Origin: Novipirellula artificiosorum
GTDB taxonomy: Bacteria > Planctomycetota > Planctomycetia > Pirellulales > Pirellulaceae
Length of the DNA: 64,000 bases
Direction: 5' to 3'
Assembly: GCF_007860135.1 (NCBI RefSeq)
Contig: NZ_SJPV01000014.1
Coordinates: 123,779-187,778 of the forward strand
The position numbers were made by a program, and so were the translations under genes. Under the pieces are notes generated by a model. It saw nothing but the letters and a program-made list of their open reading frames with translations. It was not told the origin of the DNA and did not search any database. Shown here piece by piece: positions 46,766 to 56,709 of the stretch; position 1 is the first letter of the stretch, and every line of letters begins with the position of its first letter.

Positions 46766-47956
46766 TTAGGCCGGTTGCAGCTCAACCTTCTTTCCGGCCA
46801 GTGAGAGGTTCTCCTCGATGAACTGCTTATCCCAAAGGTTTGAGATCACGGCTGAAACGCTGGGATTCTGCAACGCCCACAGATAGGCCTTCATTGGCGC
46901 CTTCATCTCGCCGGGAACGATTCGGTCCACTTTATCGATTCGCCACTGTGGGATCGGCTGCAACGACTTATGATGTGTGGCGACGGCCATTGCCACTTTC
47001 ATGCCAATGACGCCGACGTCCTCTGCGGCTGCCATCTGGATCGCGTGATCAAGGTATCCACCATTGATCACGTTGTAAGCCATCATCACCAAATCGTAAT
47101 AGCCCACTTCGGTGGCAGTTCGCAGAATGGCGGCCGGATCGTTGTGCGACGTGACACCGAGAAATCGGATCTTGCCTTGTTGCTTGAGCCGATCGATTGT
47201 CGCCTGGATCTCTGGGAGTCGAAGCTCTTCCGGCGTACAGGCACCATGCGGGCACATGACGATATCGAAATAGTCGGTTCCTACACGCTTCAAGCTTTCT
47301 TCAATGGAGTTTGTAATGTGCTCTGCAAACTCCTTACTGCCTTCGACGCGATGCGCATAGTCAGGCATCATTGCATTGCTGAGATAAGAAGGAGCAAACT
47401 CGCGATCCTGGCCCGGCCAGTACTTCACGAAGTAGCCCGGCTTGGCGGCTCCACCCGCTTGCAGCGTCTGTTCCGCGCGCTGCATGATGCGTTTTTGTTT
47501 CTCGGCAGGCAATTCGTCAAAGATCTCTTGATACAGGCGGTTACGGAGTTCCTTGAACCCGCTGATCTTTGTGGTCAGGAAGACCTTCTCTCGTTTGGCC
47601 GATCCGGTTAGCAGTTTCCCATAGGCCTCTTCGCACTTGCCACGCCCGTAGGCGGGAGCCATGTCCAAGTAGTTCAGGCCCTTCTCAATCGCCAGATTCA
47701 AGTGTTCGTAGTTGTCTGGCCGGATCGGATCACCGCCGCTGACGATCTCGGAAACCATCAATCCGGTGCGGCCCAATCGCCGATATGCCATGCCCGCCTG
47801 CTTGTTTCGCCATTCCACCTTCGTGACCGGCTCGTTTGTGGCTTGCCGCTCACCCGGTGCCGGTCCCGCTTGTGGCTGATCAGGACTCTGAGCGGCTGTG
47901 GTGCCTGCCATCGCGGCGCCAGCCGCCGCACTTTGAAGGAACGTTCGGCGATCCAT
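46766..47956 (-). CDS. Exported aldo/keto reductase
   Basis: 396 residues beginning MDRRTFLQSAAAGAAMAGTT, a Tat-type signal. Barrel motifs: MAYRRLGRTGLMVSEIVSGG, the catalytic Asp-Tyr pair in YLDMAPAYGRGKCEEAYGK, lysine in VFLTTKISG, IVMCPHGAC with the histidine, and GVIGMKVAMAVATHH. A 60-residue insert (FDELPAEKQKRIMQRAEQTL onward) is typical of the planctomycete exported group. These enzymes reduce or oxidise sugar carbonyls with NADP. The GH2 gene is 211 bases downstream on the same strand. Confidence 0.88.
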   Translation of the reverse strand: MDRRTFLQSAAAGAAMAGTTAAQSPDQPQAGPAPGERQATNEPVTKVEWRNKQAGMAYRRLGRTGLMVSEIVSGGDPIRPDNYEHLNLAIEKGLNYLDMAPAYGRGKCEEAYGKLLTGSAKREKVFLTTKISGFKELRNRLYQEIFDELPAEKQKRIMQRAEQTLQAGGAAKPGYFVKYWPGQDREFAPSYLSNAMMPDYAHRVEGSKEFAEHITNSIEESLKRVGTDYFDIVMCPHGACTPEELRLPEIQATIDRLKQQGKIRFLGVTSHNDPAAILRTATEVGYYDLVMMAYNVINGGYLDHAIQMAAAEDVGVIGMKVAMAVATHHKSLQPIPQWRIDKVDRIVPGEMKAPMKAYLWALQNPSVSAVISNLWDKQFIEENLSLAGKKVELQPA

Positions 47957-48114
47957 ACGACTGCACTATGGTTGGAGGGAACAAATGGTACATGTCTCCA
48001 CGGTGGGATCTCATGGTAACATAAGTCAAGAAACGATGTCGACCGCGAGCGGTGGGCGATATCGTTTGGTTCGATCAAATCGAACCCGTATTCTTTAACC
48101 CATAGGAGCGAGCG

Positions 48115-48471
48115 ATGAATCTCTCGGTCAATTTTCGTCTGTCCGTCGGCGCTTCGATACTGTTGTTGTATCTGCAGACCCCGTTGCAGTCGCAACAAAC
48201 GGACGTGCGGGACAATTTCTCGCGTCACCAATTGGTAGCATGGTGCATCGTTCCGTTTGACGGCAAGAAACGCGGGCCCGCCGAGCGGGCGGCGATGCTA
48301 AAGACGATTCACCATTCCACCTATGCGGGTCCCATCGGAATCATCGGGCACACCCAAGACGACGTCGAACAGCGACTGCGCGACAACTTGGACGGCTTGG
48401 ATTGGATCGTGCCGCAACTGAGCGGAAAGCCAGCGGGCGAGAAGCCCAAACCCAACTGGATTAAGGAATGA
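48115..48471 (+). pseudogene. Exported TIM-barrel (sugar isomerase-like) protein with an in-frame internal deletion
   Basis: 118 residues: signal peptide (MNLSVNFRLSVGASILLLYL), then the start of a xylose-isomerase-like barrel protein (HQLVAWCIVPFDGKKRGPAE, RAAMLK). After about 60 residues it jumps to the C-terminal end of the same family (YAGPIGIIGHTQDDVEQRLR, DNLDGLDWIVPQLSG). Full-length relatives are about 280-320 residues, so most of the barrel is missing although the frame stays open. GGAGC lies upstream of the ATG. Calling it a pseudogene is inference: a short product could be made but could not fold as a barrel. Family assigned from memory of similar planctomycete proteins. Confidence 0.6.
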
Positions 48472-48673
48472 AAGCTGTTCGCCAAAACTTAACGATCAAG
48501 ACAATCGTGTGAGTAAGGCCCATCCTGAACGTTCGGTTATCGCAACAAGGCAGCGAAGGATTGCGGATGAAGCAATCGATCTGTGTTTTGTTCTCCGTTG
48601 GAATCAACATCAAGGAGACCGTTGCGGGTCATTGACGATCGCAGCGTATGCGGGTTTCGGGTTATTATTGGCA

Positions 48674-49273
48674 TCAAAGAGTAGCGGAATCCTCAGCGTC
48701 GGTTGCGTCCGATCCATTTTCGGATGAGTCTTTGAAAAGCAACTGAGCGAAGTGATACAGGTTGTTTCGCCAGTGAGTGGGATCGTGTCCGTGTGAGTCG
48801 ACGTTCCAAACATGCGGAATGTCGTTCTTTTTCAGGAAACGCTGCAACCGCTGGCTGATTCGGATCAATCCGTCTTTGTTGCCGCACGAAAGCCACAGCA
48901 ATTCAAGTTGTTCTTTGGCTTTTTCCGAATCGGGGATCAGTTCCTCTGGAGCCTTGGTATTCGGGGCGGACGAAAAGCTACCCACCCATGCAAACGTGTC
49001 CAGATGCGTCAGTCCGAAATTGAGCGACTGGCCGCCGACCATCGACAATCCCGCCAGTCCTCGCTGCTCGCGATCCGCCTGCACGGAATAGCGAGACTCG
49101 ATGTCGGGGATGACATCATCGAGCAAGTCGTTCTCGAATACTGCGAAAGCTGGCCCCGACGCAAAGACATCGCCTTGGGCACGGTCGTCTTTCTGGGCGC
49201 GACCGTTGGGCATGACGACGAAGAAGGCCTCTATCGACGAATGGATCAGTTTCTGAGCATCTGTCAGAAGCAT
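48674..49273 (-). pseudogene. 5'-truncated feruloyl-esterase-like (CE1) protein with altered nucleophile motif
   Basis: 199 residues from an ATG at 49271-49273. The recognisable part starts at AFFVVMPNGRAQKDDR, the middle of an alpha/beta-hydrolase of the esterase D/feruloyl-esterase type, and runs through ENDLLDDVIPDIESRYSVQA, the nucleophile elbow GLSMVGGQSLNFGLTHLD, LLWLSCGNKDGLIRISQRLQ and the catalytic-histidine end SHGHDPTHWRNNLYHFAQ. Signal peptide, the binding domain and the first third (oxyanion loop HGIGG) are absent. The elbow has valine where the family has glycine after GLSM. Almost adjacent to the end of the pectate-lyase-like gene upstream. Confidence 0.75.
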
Positions 49274-49289
49274 GGCATCCGACCCTTTC

Positions 49290-51689
49290 CTACTCCGTGC
49301 TGCGCCACAAGACAGGGTCTTCGTTGCTGGGCAGTGAAGTGACCTTTCCCTCTCGAATCTCGATAAGCGGACCATAGGCGGAGTAGGGCTCAACCGGATG
49401 CGACTTGTACGGAATTGAAAACGGTGCATCCAACCGTGGATCAAACTGGTCACTCATGTTGGTGAGTGTGACGTTGTCGGAATCGATGAACACGTAATGG
49501 GCCGAACCGCGCAAGGCGGTTGCGTTGCCACCGTGACCAAAAATGCCAATCTGATTCGAATCCTTCACTTTAAGAAATCGCGTTTGGTACTCCGATTTGA
49601 CGCCGAAAATGTTGACATTCTCGCTATTGCGTATCTCGCACTGCGCATACGAGTCGGCATGTTGTGCGTGAAGGTGGTAGAAGGCGAGGGGGCCTTGCGT
49701 GTTCTCGACAAGAATGTGTCGGTAGTCATCCGTTTCCTTAGCGAGGCCGTGAATGAAGAAGTTGTACCATTTGCCTCCGCCGTGACCGCTGATCCGCACC
49801 GTCGGTGCCGAGTATCTAAATTTCTCGATGCCATCCGGTTGCCGCAACGGGTATCCGTACAGGTGTGTTCGTGCGATGTGTGGTGAGCGGACGATCGACG
49901 AACCGCCGCAACGCCAGGACAGGGCATAGTAGGGCAAGTTTTCATTGTGCCGTTTTACGCACTCGCCAGGAGCTTCATCGGCCAGCAGAATTCCCAGGTG
50001 AGCGATGATTGTATCCGCGTCGACCGTGTCGGCCGTCTCCACTAACGGTTTGGGTCGACCGCCTTCGCCAAGCTTGCCGAATGGTGCGCGCGTCATGATG
50101 TTCGACAAATGCCCAGCCACGCCAATCAACTTCGTCGACGGACGCAGGCGAATCGTATCGGTGACGCGATAGTAGCCTTTGGGCAAGAAAACGATCTCGT
50201 TCTCGTCAATGGCGTGTTGTAACGCTGCGGTATCGTCACTCATTCCGTCGCCCGCCGCATTGTAGGGGGTTGACTTCGCATTGACCGCTCGCGGATCTTG
50301 AAAAGAGGGAAACGAGTTGCTCCAGATATGCCGGGACGTGAGGTCGTGCGGCGGCTCCGTTCCGGGCTGAATGTGAACAGAGGGTTGCTCCGACCGTTCG
50401 CCATGGAGATAAACGGATTCGTGAAAGGTGTGGTCCTTAAATCGAGGCGGCTGTGTTGGGTAGGCCAATTCCTCAACAAGTGTCCATCCGTTGGCATCCG
50501 CCGCGATACCGTCAACGACACGCTTCGAACGATCAACATAAACGCTTCGCATGTAGAAGCTTTTGTCTGTTGCACACACGACCTCGCCCGCTGCACCGGT
50601 AAATTGAACGATGCTGTCAATCAGCGCGAGGCCGCCGTTATAGGGGCTGGAAGGAAAATCGCGTTCTAGCCGAATCACGGGACCCGTCGTTTGTGTGCGA
50701 ATTCGCCAACCGACGCCGATCAATGGGCCTCGCGATTTGTTCACCAGCGCGGCCACGGTCTGGTCGAGCAATGTAACGCCAGCCATGGTCGGCGTCGGCT
50801 GAGTCCCGGAACCATCGACACGGCCTTCCGGCGGAAAGCCCCGCGTGTCGATACCAATCCGTCCGCCTCGGATGGTGAGATTGTGATGGCTGCCACCGCT
50901 GCCCGCGGCCCCGAGCATTCCGGTATGGCCGTGCGTCGCATCGATGGTCACGTTCTGCACGCTCGAACCTTCAGCGGCCTGCATCCGCAAACCAATGGCG
51001 CCGGCGTTGCCTTTGCCGACAACGATATCGATATCTTTCAGCATCTGGTTGTAGCTGATGTTCGCTTGCGGATGGAGCGGACCGTACTGATAATCGCTTT
51101 TATCAAAGCCGTAGTTGCAATTGGTGAAGTGCACGACGATCTTGCGATGCTCGGGATCGTCGAATCCGGGCGAGTGAGGCTCGAGCAACAGCACGGAACG
51201 CTTCCCGGGTCGCGTGGAGCCAACCAGAACGCAAGGAAAGTTCGCGGCACTCGTCAATCGACCGTTGCCTCGCAAGGTCAGTTTTTGACGACACTCAATC
51301 GTATCCGAGATGCGATAGGTACCCGGCGGGAAAAACAGGACCATTTGGTGGTCGCGGGCAAAGTCAACGGCTTCTCGAATTGCCAGAGTCGTATCGTTAA
51401 CGCCGGAGCAATCGGCGTTGAAAGGAGCAGCCGTGACATCGACAACTCCGATTTCAGCAAGTGGGCGATTGGCGACTTCCAAAGGGACATCCAAGCTGAC
51501 CCCCTCGGCAACGGGATCCTCCACTCGCGGATGGATGTAAGGTAGATAATCCGCCAGTTGCATTGGCGTCATGTTGTTCTTTTTCTGAACGCGTTGGTGC
51601 ATCTCGGGGCTCAGTGTTTCTTGCCCCCAAAACGGCACTGCCCACAGGGTTGCGGAGAGGAAGACTAGAAAGTTCAATCGTGCTTTCAT
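49290..51689 (-). CDS. Secreted two-domain pectate-lyase-3/GH55-like beta-helix protein
   Basis: About 799 residues from ATG 51687-51689 (MKARLNFLVFLSATLWAVPF), a signal peptide. Two right-handed beta-helix domains, each starting with the typical capping sequence: FNADCSGVNDTTLAIREAVD then VLFFPPGTYRISDTIEC (residues about 90-150), and AAGDGMSDDTAALQHAID then IVFLPKGYYRVTDTIRLRPS (about 480-540). Paired helices in one chain are the GH55 arrangement (exo-beta-1,3-glucanase), but pectate_lyase_3 domains also occur in lyases, so the reaction is open. Frame clean and full length. Confidence 0.8.
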   Translation of the reverse strand: MKARLNFLVFLSATLWAVPFWGQETLSPEMHQRVQKKNNMTPMQLADYLPYIHPRVEDPVAEGVSLDVPLEVANRPLAEIGVVDVTAAPFNADCSGVNDTTLAIREAVDFARDHQMVLFFPPGTYRISDTIECRQKLTLRGNGRLTSAANFPCVLVGSTRPGKRSVLLLEPHSPGFDDPEHRKIVVHFTNCNYGFDKSDYQYGPLHPQANISYNQMLKDIDIVVGKGNAGAIGLRMQAAEGSSVQNVTIDATHGHTGMLGAAGSGGSHHNLTIRGGRIGIDTRGFPPEGRVDGSGTQPTPTMAGVTLLDQTVAALVNKSRGPLIGVGWRIRTQTTGPVIRLERDFPSSPYNGGLALIDSIVQFTGAAGEVVCATDKSFYMRSVYVDRSKRVVDGIAADANGWTLVEELAYPTQPPRFKDHTFHESVYLHGERSEQPSVHIQPGTEPPHDLTSRHIWSNSFPSFQDPRAVNAKSTPYNAAGDGMSDDTAALQHAIDENEIVFLPKGYYRVTDTIRLRPSTKLIGVAGHLSNIMTRAPFGKLGEGGRPKPLVETADTVDADTIIAHLGILLADEAPGECVKRHNENLPYYALSWRCGGSSIVRSPHIARTHLYGYPLRQPDGIEKFRYSAPTVRISGHGGGKWYNFFIHGLAKETDDYRHILVENTQGPLAFYHLHAQHADSYAQCEIRNSENVNIFGVKSEYQTRFLKVKDSNQIGIFGHGGNATALRGSAHYVFIDSDNVTLTNMSDQFDPRLDAPFSIPYKSHPVEPYSAYGPLIEIREGKVTSLPSNEDPVLWRSTE

Positions 51690-51968
51690 CGTGTTCACCA
51701 AGGCGATTTGTTGTCAGCAGAGCTTTGCAACCGAGTATCACCTAGAGATAGATGAGCATGACCGGTTTTTCGTTGGAAACCCGACCTGTGCAAGAACCTG
51801 CTCGCTGGGAATTTGTCTGACCATCTTACACGAAACCTACGGATCGAGGTTCGCAAACCTGGATCGGTTAAAAGCGGGCAATGGACCTCGTCTCATTCCG
51901 TCGAAGCGGCAGCATCGACACGTGTTGCCAGAACGCTCTATCGAACCTTTCGACGGACATTCTCGGAA

Positions 51969-52307
51969 CTAATGGATTCCGAGAGCGCGTAGCGATCGAA
52001 TCACCGTCGGCAGTAGCTTGATTGCGGCATCGTGTCGATTGGTCGACACCATCGCCTCCAGGCAATCGAGCGACATGACGGCGTTGTTGAGCAAGTTGTT
52101 CCAAGTGTGCAACGTGACGGACGCTCGGATTGCTGCGGACTCAGGTAACTTGTCAATCGATTCACACTGCAACTGCTCTAGCAAGTCAATGAAGTAATGA
52201 ATCTCTTTGAAGCAGGCCGGCATTGACTCACCCGATCGATCGGCTAAGAATGACTGCTCTAACGCTTCCACAAGGGCAGTACGTGCAGCGGTATCCGTCG
52301 CTGTCAT
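51969..52307 (-). CDS. Small helical hypothetical protein
   Basis: 112 residues from ATG 52305-52307 (MTATDTAARTALVEALEQSF). All-helical by appearance, no signal or membrane segment, with HYFIDLLEQLQCESIDKLPE and HTWNNLLNNAVMSLDCLEAM. Such four-helix proteins can act as phosphotransfer-like or scaffold proteins, but there is no clear Hpt motif. Divergent from the chemotaxis hybrid remnant. Confidence 0.5.
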   Translation of the reverse strand: MTATDTAARTALVEALEQSFLADRSGESMPACFKEIHYFIDLLEQLQCESIDKLPESAAIRASVTLHTWNNLLNNAVMSLDCLEAMVSTNRHDAAIKLLPTVIRSLRALGIH

Positions 52308-52560
52308 TATCGAATCCGTTTCGTTTTGGTGTGCGTCAGAACCTCTGTAGCGAAACTCGCCAAAAGTCTCGCCACGGCAAAAACGCAATTACAACTAACT
52401 ACGGAGGGCGTCCATCAAAAGGACGCATCAATCCGTTGAGGTGAATTTGCCTGCAAACTCATTCACACGATGCGAAAGAGTGAAGCAGGGCAATGGCCCA
52501 ACATCTTGTCGGGCACGCTGTGTAAGACGCACGAAAGAATCCATCCAAGCGGTTTGCCAC

Positions 52561-54292
52561 TGTCTGGAACAACATCTATCGCCCGATTTCCGCAGTTTAA
52601 TGGATGAACTGCTTGCGCGGCATACTCAAATGCCGATCTATCGAGTCGAAGATGGGATGGTGGTCGAGCCAAACTCTCTGTATTTGATTCCGCCAAAACA
52701 AGAGATGATCATCGCGGACGGCAAGCTGTTGTTGACCGAGAAGGATTCCAAACAGGCATTGTCGTTACCCATCGACCATTTCTTTCGCTCCTTAGCACAG
52801 GACGCGGGTGCGCGCAGCATCGCGGTTGTTCTTTCTGGTACCGGCAGCGATGGATCGCGGGGGATTCGCGACGTAAACAAGACAGGGGGATTAGTGATCG
52901 TCCAGTCGGTCGAGAGTGCGAAGTTCGACGGCATGCCCAAAAGTGCGATTGATACGAATTTGGTGGACGTCGTGGTTGAGCCAACTGAAATCGCTGAAGT
53001 ACTCGATCGCTATGCGAAACATCCGTTTCGATCGAAATTGGAATTGGAAAAATCACCTCCTGTAGACGAAACGAGCATCGAGAGCGTCTTCCGACTACTA
53101 CAGCATCGTCACCGAATCGACTTCAATTATTACAAGCCGACGACGATCGGTCGCCGGATCGAGCGTCGAATCCAATTGAACCATCGTGGTGGTGACATTG
53201 ACGAATACGTGCGACGCCTCGAAGACGATCCGACCGAGGTCGACAAACTGTACAAAGACCTATTGATCGGTGTGACTCGCTTTTTCCGAGACCGTGACGC
53301 GTTCAATGTGCTCCGCAACGACGTGTTGCCCGCACTGTTATTAGCTTGCGACCCAGGAGACGAGTTTCGCGTATGGGTTGCTGCCTGTGCGACGGGTGAG
53401 GAAGCTTACTCGATCGCGATCATGATCGATGAGTGCATGAAAGAGATGGACCGCCGTTTGGCAGTGAAAATCTTTGCCACGGACGTCCATCAGGCTTCCA
53501 TCGATTTTGCACACACGGGGGTCTATCCTGAAACAAGTCTTGATCAACTTGCTAATCAATGCTTCGAAGTACACCTTGCCAGGCGGCGCAATTTGGTTTG
53601 ACCTGGATCGCGAAAACGATCGAGTCGTGATCACCGTACGTGATAGCGGCGAAGGCGTCCCGAAAGAGCTGCAGGAATCGATTTTCGAAATGTTTGTGCA
53701 GTCTGAAACAACGCTCGCACGATCTTCGGGAGGAATGGGGGTCGGGTTGTCTTTGGCACGGATCATCACCGAAGCGCATGACGGAACGATCAGTGTTCAA
53801 AGTGACGGGGTGGGACATGGAAGTACTTTCAAGATTCAGTTGCCCCTCTCGGAGAGGCCGCTTGTTCAAAAGCTTGTTGCCAAGCCAGTTGCCTTTGACG
53901 GGCGAAAGCTCTTGTTGGTCGAGGACAACGATGACGCGCGGATGATGTTGAGCGAAACGTTGCGGTTGGAAGGGTTTGTTGTAGCCGAGGCGAGTGACGG
54001 GCCTTCGGCTTTGGAGCAGTTCCAAAACTTCAAGCCCGAAATCGCATTGATCGACATCGGGTTGCCTGAGATGGATGGCTACCAAATTGCTTCGAAGGTG
54101 AGAAAAATGGACGGATTTGACAAAACAACTTTGATCGCGTTGACGGGTTATGCTAGAGAGAGCGATCGCCAAGCGGCCATTGAGGCTGGCTTTGACTTTC
54201 ATTTGGCAAAACCGCTCAATCCGATCAAATTTTACGAACGGATCGCCGCGAAGGGGCCTGCTGCGAGGGCAGACAACTCAACCCACGCCTGA
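52561..54292 (+). pseudogene. CheB-CheR-histidine kinase-receiver hybrid, truncated at the 5' end and internally deleted
   Basis: The first recognisable segment is EQHLSPDFRSLMDELLARHT of a CheB esterase domain; the SxGG active-site start is missing and the upstream frame is meaningless. It goes on through VVLSGTGSDGSRGIRDVNKT, a CheR methyltransferase (NYYKPTTIGRRIERRIQLNH, LLIGVTRFFRDRDAFNVLRN, VWVAACATGEEAYSIAIMID) and KIFATDVHQASIDFAHTGVY. At about 53530 it loses phase. The next frame has the end of a histidine kinase (LKQVLINLLINASKYTLPGG, VRDSGEGVPKELQESIFEMF, GVGLSLARIITEAHDGTI) and a complete receiver (LLLVEDNDDARMML, IALIDIGLPEMDG). Full-length hybrids of this kind exceed 1000 residues; the SAM end, PAS part and phospho-histidine domain are missing. 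Confidence 0.8.
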
Positions 54293-54399
54293 GGAAGGCC
54301 AGGCGAAAACTTTCGAGTCATTCAATCATTCGAAAAATCCCTGATTCCATTGGATTAAAACAAGCGTCCATCAGCACAATTCTTAGCTGTGACAAACCA

Positions 54400-54467
54400 C
54401 GAGCCGCAGGTGAGGGCCATGAAATACCGGCGGCTCGTTCCGTGCCGTTCGGTCCGAGATAGATTCA
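54400..54467. repeat. Dispersed repeat family C, copy 1
   Basis: Shares ccatgaaataccggcggct, gtgccg/ttgccg and gtccgagat.gattcag with the copy at 63621-63700. gagccgc and gcggctc make a short hairpin. It lies between the hybrid kinase remnant and the end of the next gene; the cgtccagttagctatagcg at its far side is echoed at 63593-63611. Confidence 0.7.
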
Positions 54468-54507
54468 GCAAATTACAGGGAATCGTCCCCAAGGTTGCGC
54501 CGTCCAG

Positions 54508-56709
54508 TTAGCTATAGCGAACTTTCGTTCGCCGTGCCCAGACCCATGATCGTAGCCGATAGGGCATCAGCATCACAAATAGCGAAATGACGCTCGTCAG
54601 GATGATTCTCGTTAGAATGCTGAACGGTTCGGTTGCATCATAGGAACGACCCATGATGAACCTCGCCGTTGAGTCCGTCGCGAGTAAAGCAAACAACGAG
54701 CCGACGACGATGGCGCCTGCCCACACGATCATGCGGCGACGATTCAACGCGACCGCCAATGTCGCGCCCAAGCCGAGAAGAAGATGGAGCAACTCGGGCT
54801 GGAGGAAAGACCTCAAAAAATCGACGTCTGCCGCCACGCGAATGGTCGCCATTAACGGTCGTATGGCAGCAAACAAGAATGCCGCGACCAGTGTCGCGTA
54901 GAACAAATCACGAAGGGCGACTTTTGAAGCCAATTTGGCTTGATCACCGGAAGCATCCCATTGCAAAGCCGGCACTTGACGCTCGATGGACGCTCGGAAA
55001 ACCCACAACAGCAGAATAACGGGAAACAACACGGAGGAGAGAACTAGCGTTGACATAAAACCGATCCAAGCGATCGATGACTGCTCGCGAAACACGAAAC
55101 CGAGTATCGCCAGCAGCAGAGCCAGCAAGGTAATAAACGGTAGTACTCTCAATGAAAGCCGCGTCTTGCCAAGCAGTAGCCAAACGCTTGCGAGTACGAT
55201 GGCAGCGACCGCAATCCCTTGGGCGTATTGGTAACAAAGGCGGTCCGATTCTGTTGGCGGGCCACCATAGAGGGCTCGAGCGGTAAGTAGTAGAAGCGGA
55301 ACACCGCCGATCAAGACCGAATCAAACCAAGCCCGGCCATTTTCTCGTGCAGAGACGACGACCCATGCGACACTCCACACAGCGTAGCCAACCAGGAATA
55401 GACAAAGTGCCGCTGGTACCCACCAAAACGGTCGGTGTTCCGCCAGCACGTTTCCGTTATTCGCATCGAGCAGCGTGACCGAGAAACCGTACTTGTCAGA
55501 TAAAGCCGCAAGTCGATTACGATCGAGAAAACAGATCTTTGAACCGGCTTCGTCGAACCGTTGCACGACACGCTCATTTTCTCGGTCAAAGAGAATATAT
55601 TGCTTCGGAAAATCTGGCTTCAGAAAAAGCAGGTAACCCTCTTCATCCAGTTGGTCTACGACAAACAGTTTCGCCTCGGGCGATGGAACCGCCTTCCTTC
55701 GCGTTATGTCGACGCTTTCCGCATGGTCATTCGACTCGACCGTGAAGAGTGATTGATTGAAAAAGGCGATAACGTTCGGCGAGCCGATGCCTGCGGGAGC
55801 GGGAAGTGACTCAAGCAGCGTTCCGTCGACAACCGATCGAAACTCGATTGCGTCAAGTTGAGGGTTTAATGTCGCTATGACTTCGCCTCCGTATCCGACT
55901 ACCAAATTCGGATCGAACCAATTCGATCCGTCGCTGCTGAACGAACGGGCTATCCTGGCCCCCTCGGACGCATTCAAATTGAATCCACCGTTCCCAATCG
56001 GCCACGATGATAAAAGTCGCGGCTGACCGGATTCGCCAAACTCAAACAAATGCAGGGTCTGAACAGATGGATTGAACGTCTTCGCCGAGCTAGCGCGTGT
56101 TTGCGTATCGATCGCGACGAAGCGATTGTGGTTTGGAATCTGTGGCAGAAAGCTGACGCTGAAAGAATGAGGAAAGGTAATCAAGTCCGCATCGGGATCT
56201 TGCAGGTTGGCGACGAAGATCGTTTTCGAATCGCCGCCAACAAAATAGGGATAACCTGGTGATTTGAAGAGATTCTGTTTCGGCAGGTGGAACTCGCTCG
56301 ACAAAAGAAGGCGATTCGTCGCTGGGTCGATCACGGTATAGCGAAATCGCGTGACTTTGTCATCGTCTGGCTCTGCCGCCGCGTCAATCTGCTCAATCCA
56401 AATCTCAGATCCGCGATCGTCGAGGCCCCAATAAAACTTCGTTGCATTTTCGGATGCGGTCTTCTCGCAGGCTCCTGTATTCAGATTCAACCGAAACTCT
56501 TGATGCCACGTCGGTCGGCCAAGTTCATAGTCGTACGCCGTCAATTGGTAGATCGCGAGGCCATGCTGGCGAATGAGGAAAAGCGATCCCCACGACATGC
56601 CCGGCCCCGTTGGAATCAGCAAGATCGCGAGCGCCACCAGTGGCAAGAGAAGCAGAACCAGTCGTCGGCGCGTCAATCGTTTCAGCGGGTTTTGCATTTC
56701 AACATTCAC
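54508..56709 (-). CDS. Large membrane protein with extracytoplasmic propeller-like half
   Basis: 733 residues from GTG 56707-56709, or 729 from ATG 56695-56697. One membrane segment at about 18-36 (LVLLLLPLVALAILLIP). Residues 40-430 are beta-rich with blade-like repeats (TRFRYTVIDPATNRLLLSSE, YILFDRENERVVQRFDEAGS), resembling a propeller. Then come about ten membrane segments to the end (LFVMLMPYRLRSWVWARR). No catalytic motif and no known family recognised. The architecture suggests a sensor-like or transport-coupled membrane protein, but that is a guess. Neighbours give no clue. Confidence 0.7.
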   Translation of the reverse strand: MNVEMQNPLKRLTRRRLVLLLLPLVALAILLIPTGPGMSWGSLFLIRQHGLAIYQLTAYDYELGRPTWHQEFRLNLNTGACEKTASENATKFYWGLDDRGSEIWIEQIDAAAEPDDDKVTRFRYTVIDPATNRLLLSSEFHLPKQNLFKSPGYPYFVGGDSKTIFVANLQDPDADLITFPHSFSVSFLPQIPNHNRFVAIDTQTRASSAKTFNPSVQTLHLFEFGESGQPRLLSSWPIGNGGFNLNASEGARIARSFSSDGSNWFDPNLVVGYGGEVIATLNPQLDAIEFRSVVDGTLLESLPAPAGIGSPNVIAFFNQSLFTVESNDHAESVDITRRKAVPSPEAKLFVVDQLDEEGYLLFLKPDFPKQYILFDRENERVVQRFDEAGSKICFLDRNRLAALSDKYGFSVTLLDANNGNVLAEHRPFWWVPAALCLFLVGYAVWSVAWVVVSARENGRAWFDSVLIGGVPLLLLTARALYGGPPTESDRLCYQYAQGIAVAAIVLASVWLLLGKTRLSLRVLPFITLLALLLAILGFVFREQSSIAWIGFMSTLVLSSVLFPVILLLWVFRASIERQVPALQWDASGDQAKLASKVALRDLFYATLVAAFLFAAIRPLMATIRVAADVDFLRSFLQPELLHLLLGLGATLAVALNRRRMIVWAGAIVVGSLFALLATDSTARFIMGRSYDATEPFSILTRIILTSVISLFVMLMPYRLRSWVWARRTKVRYS

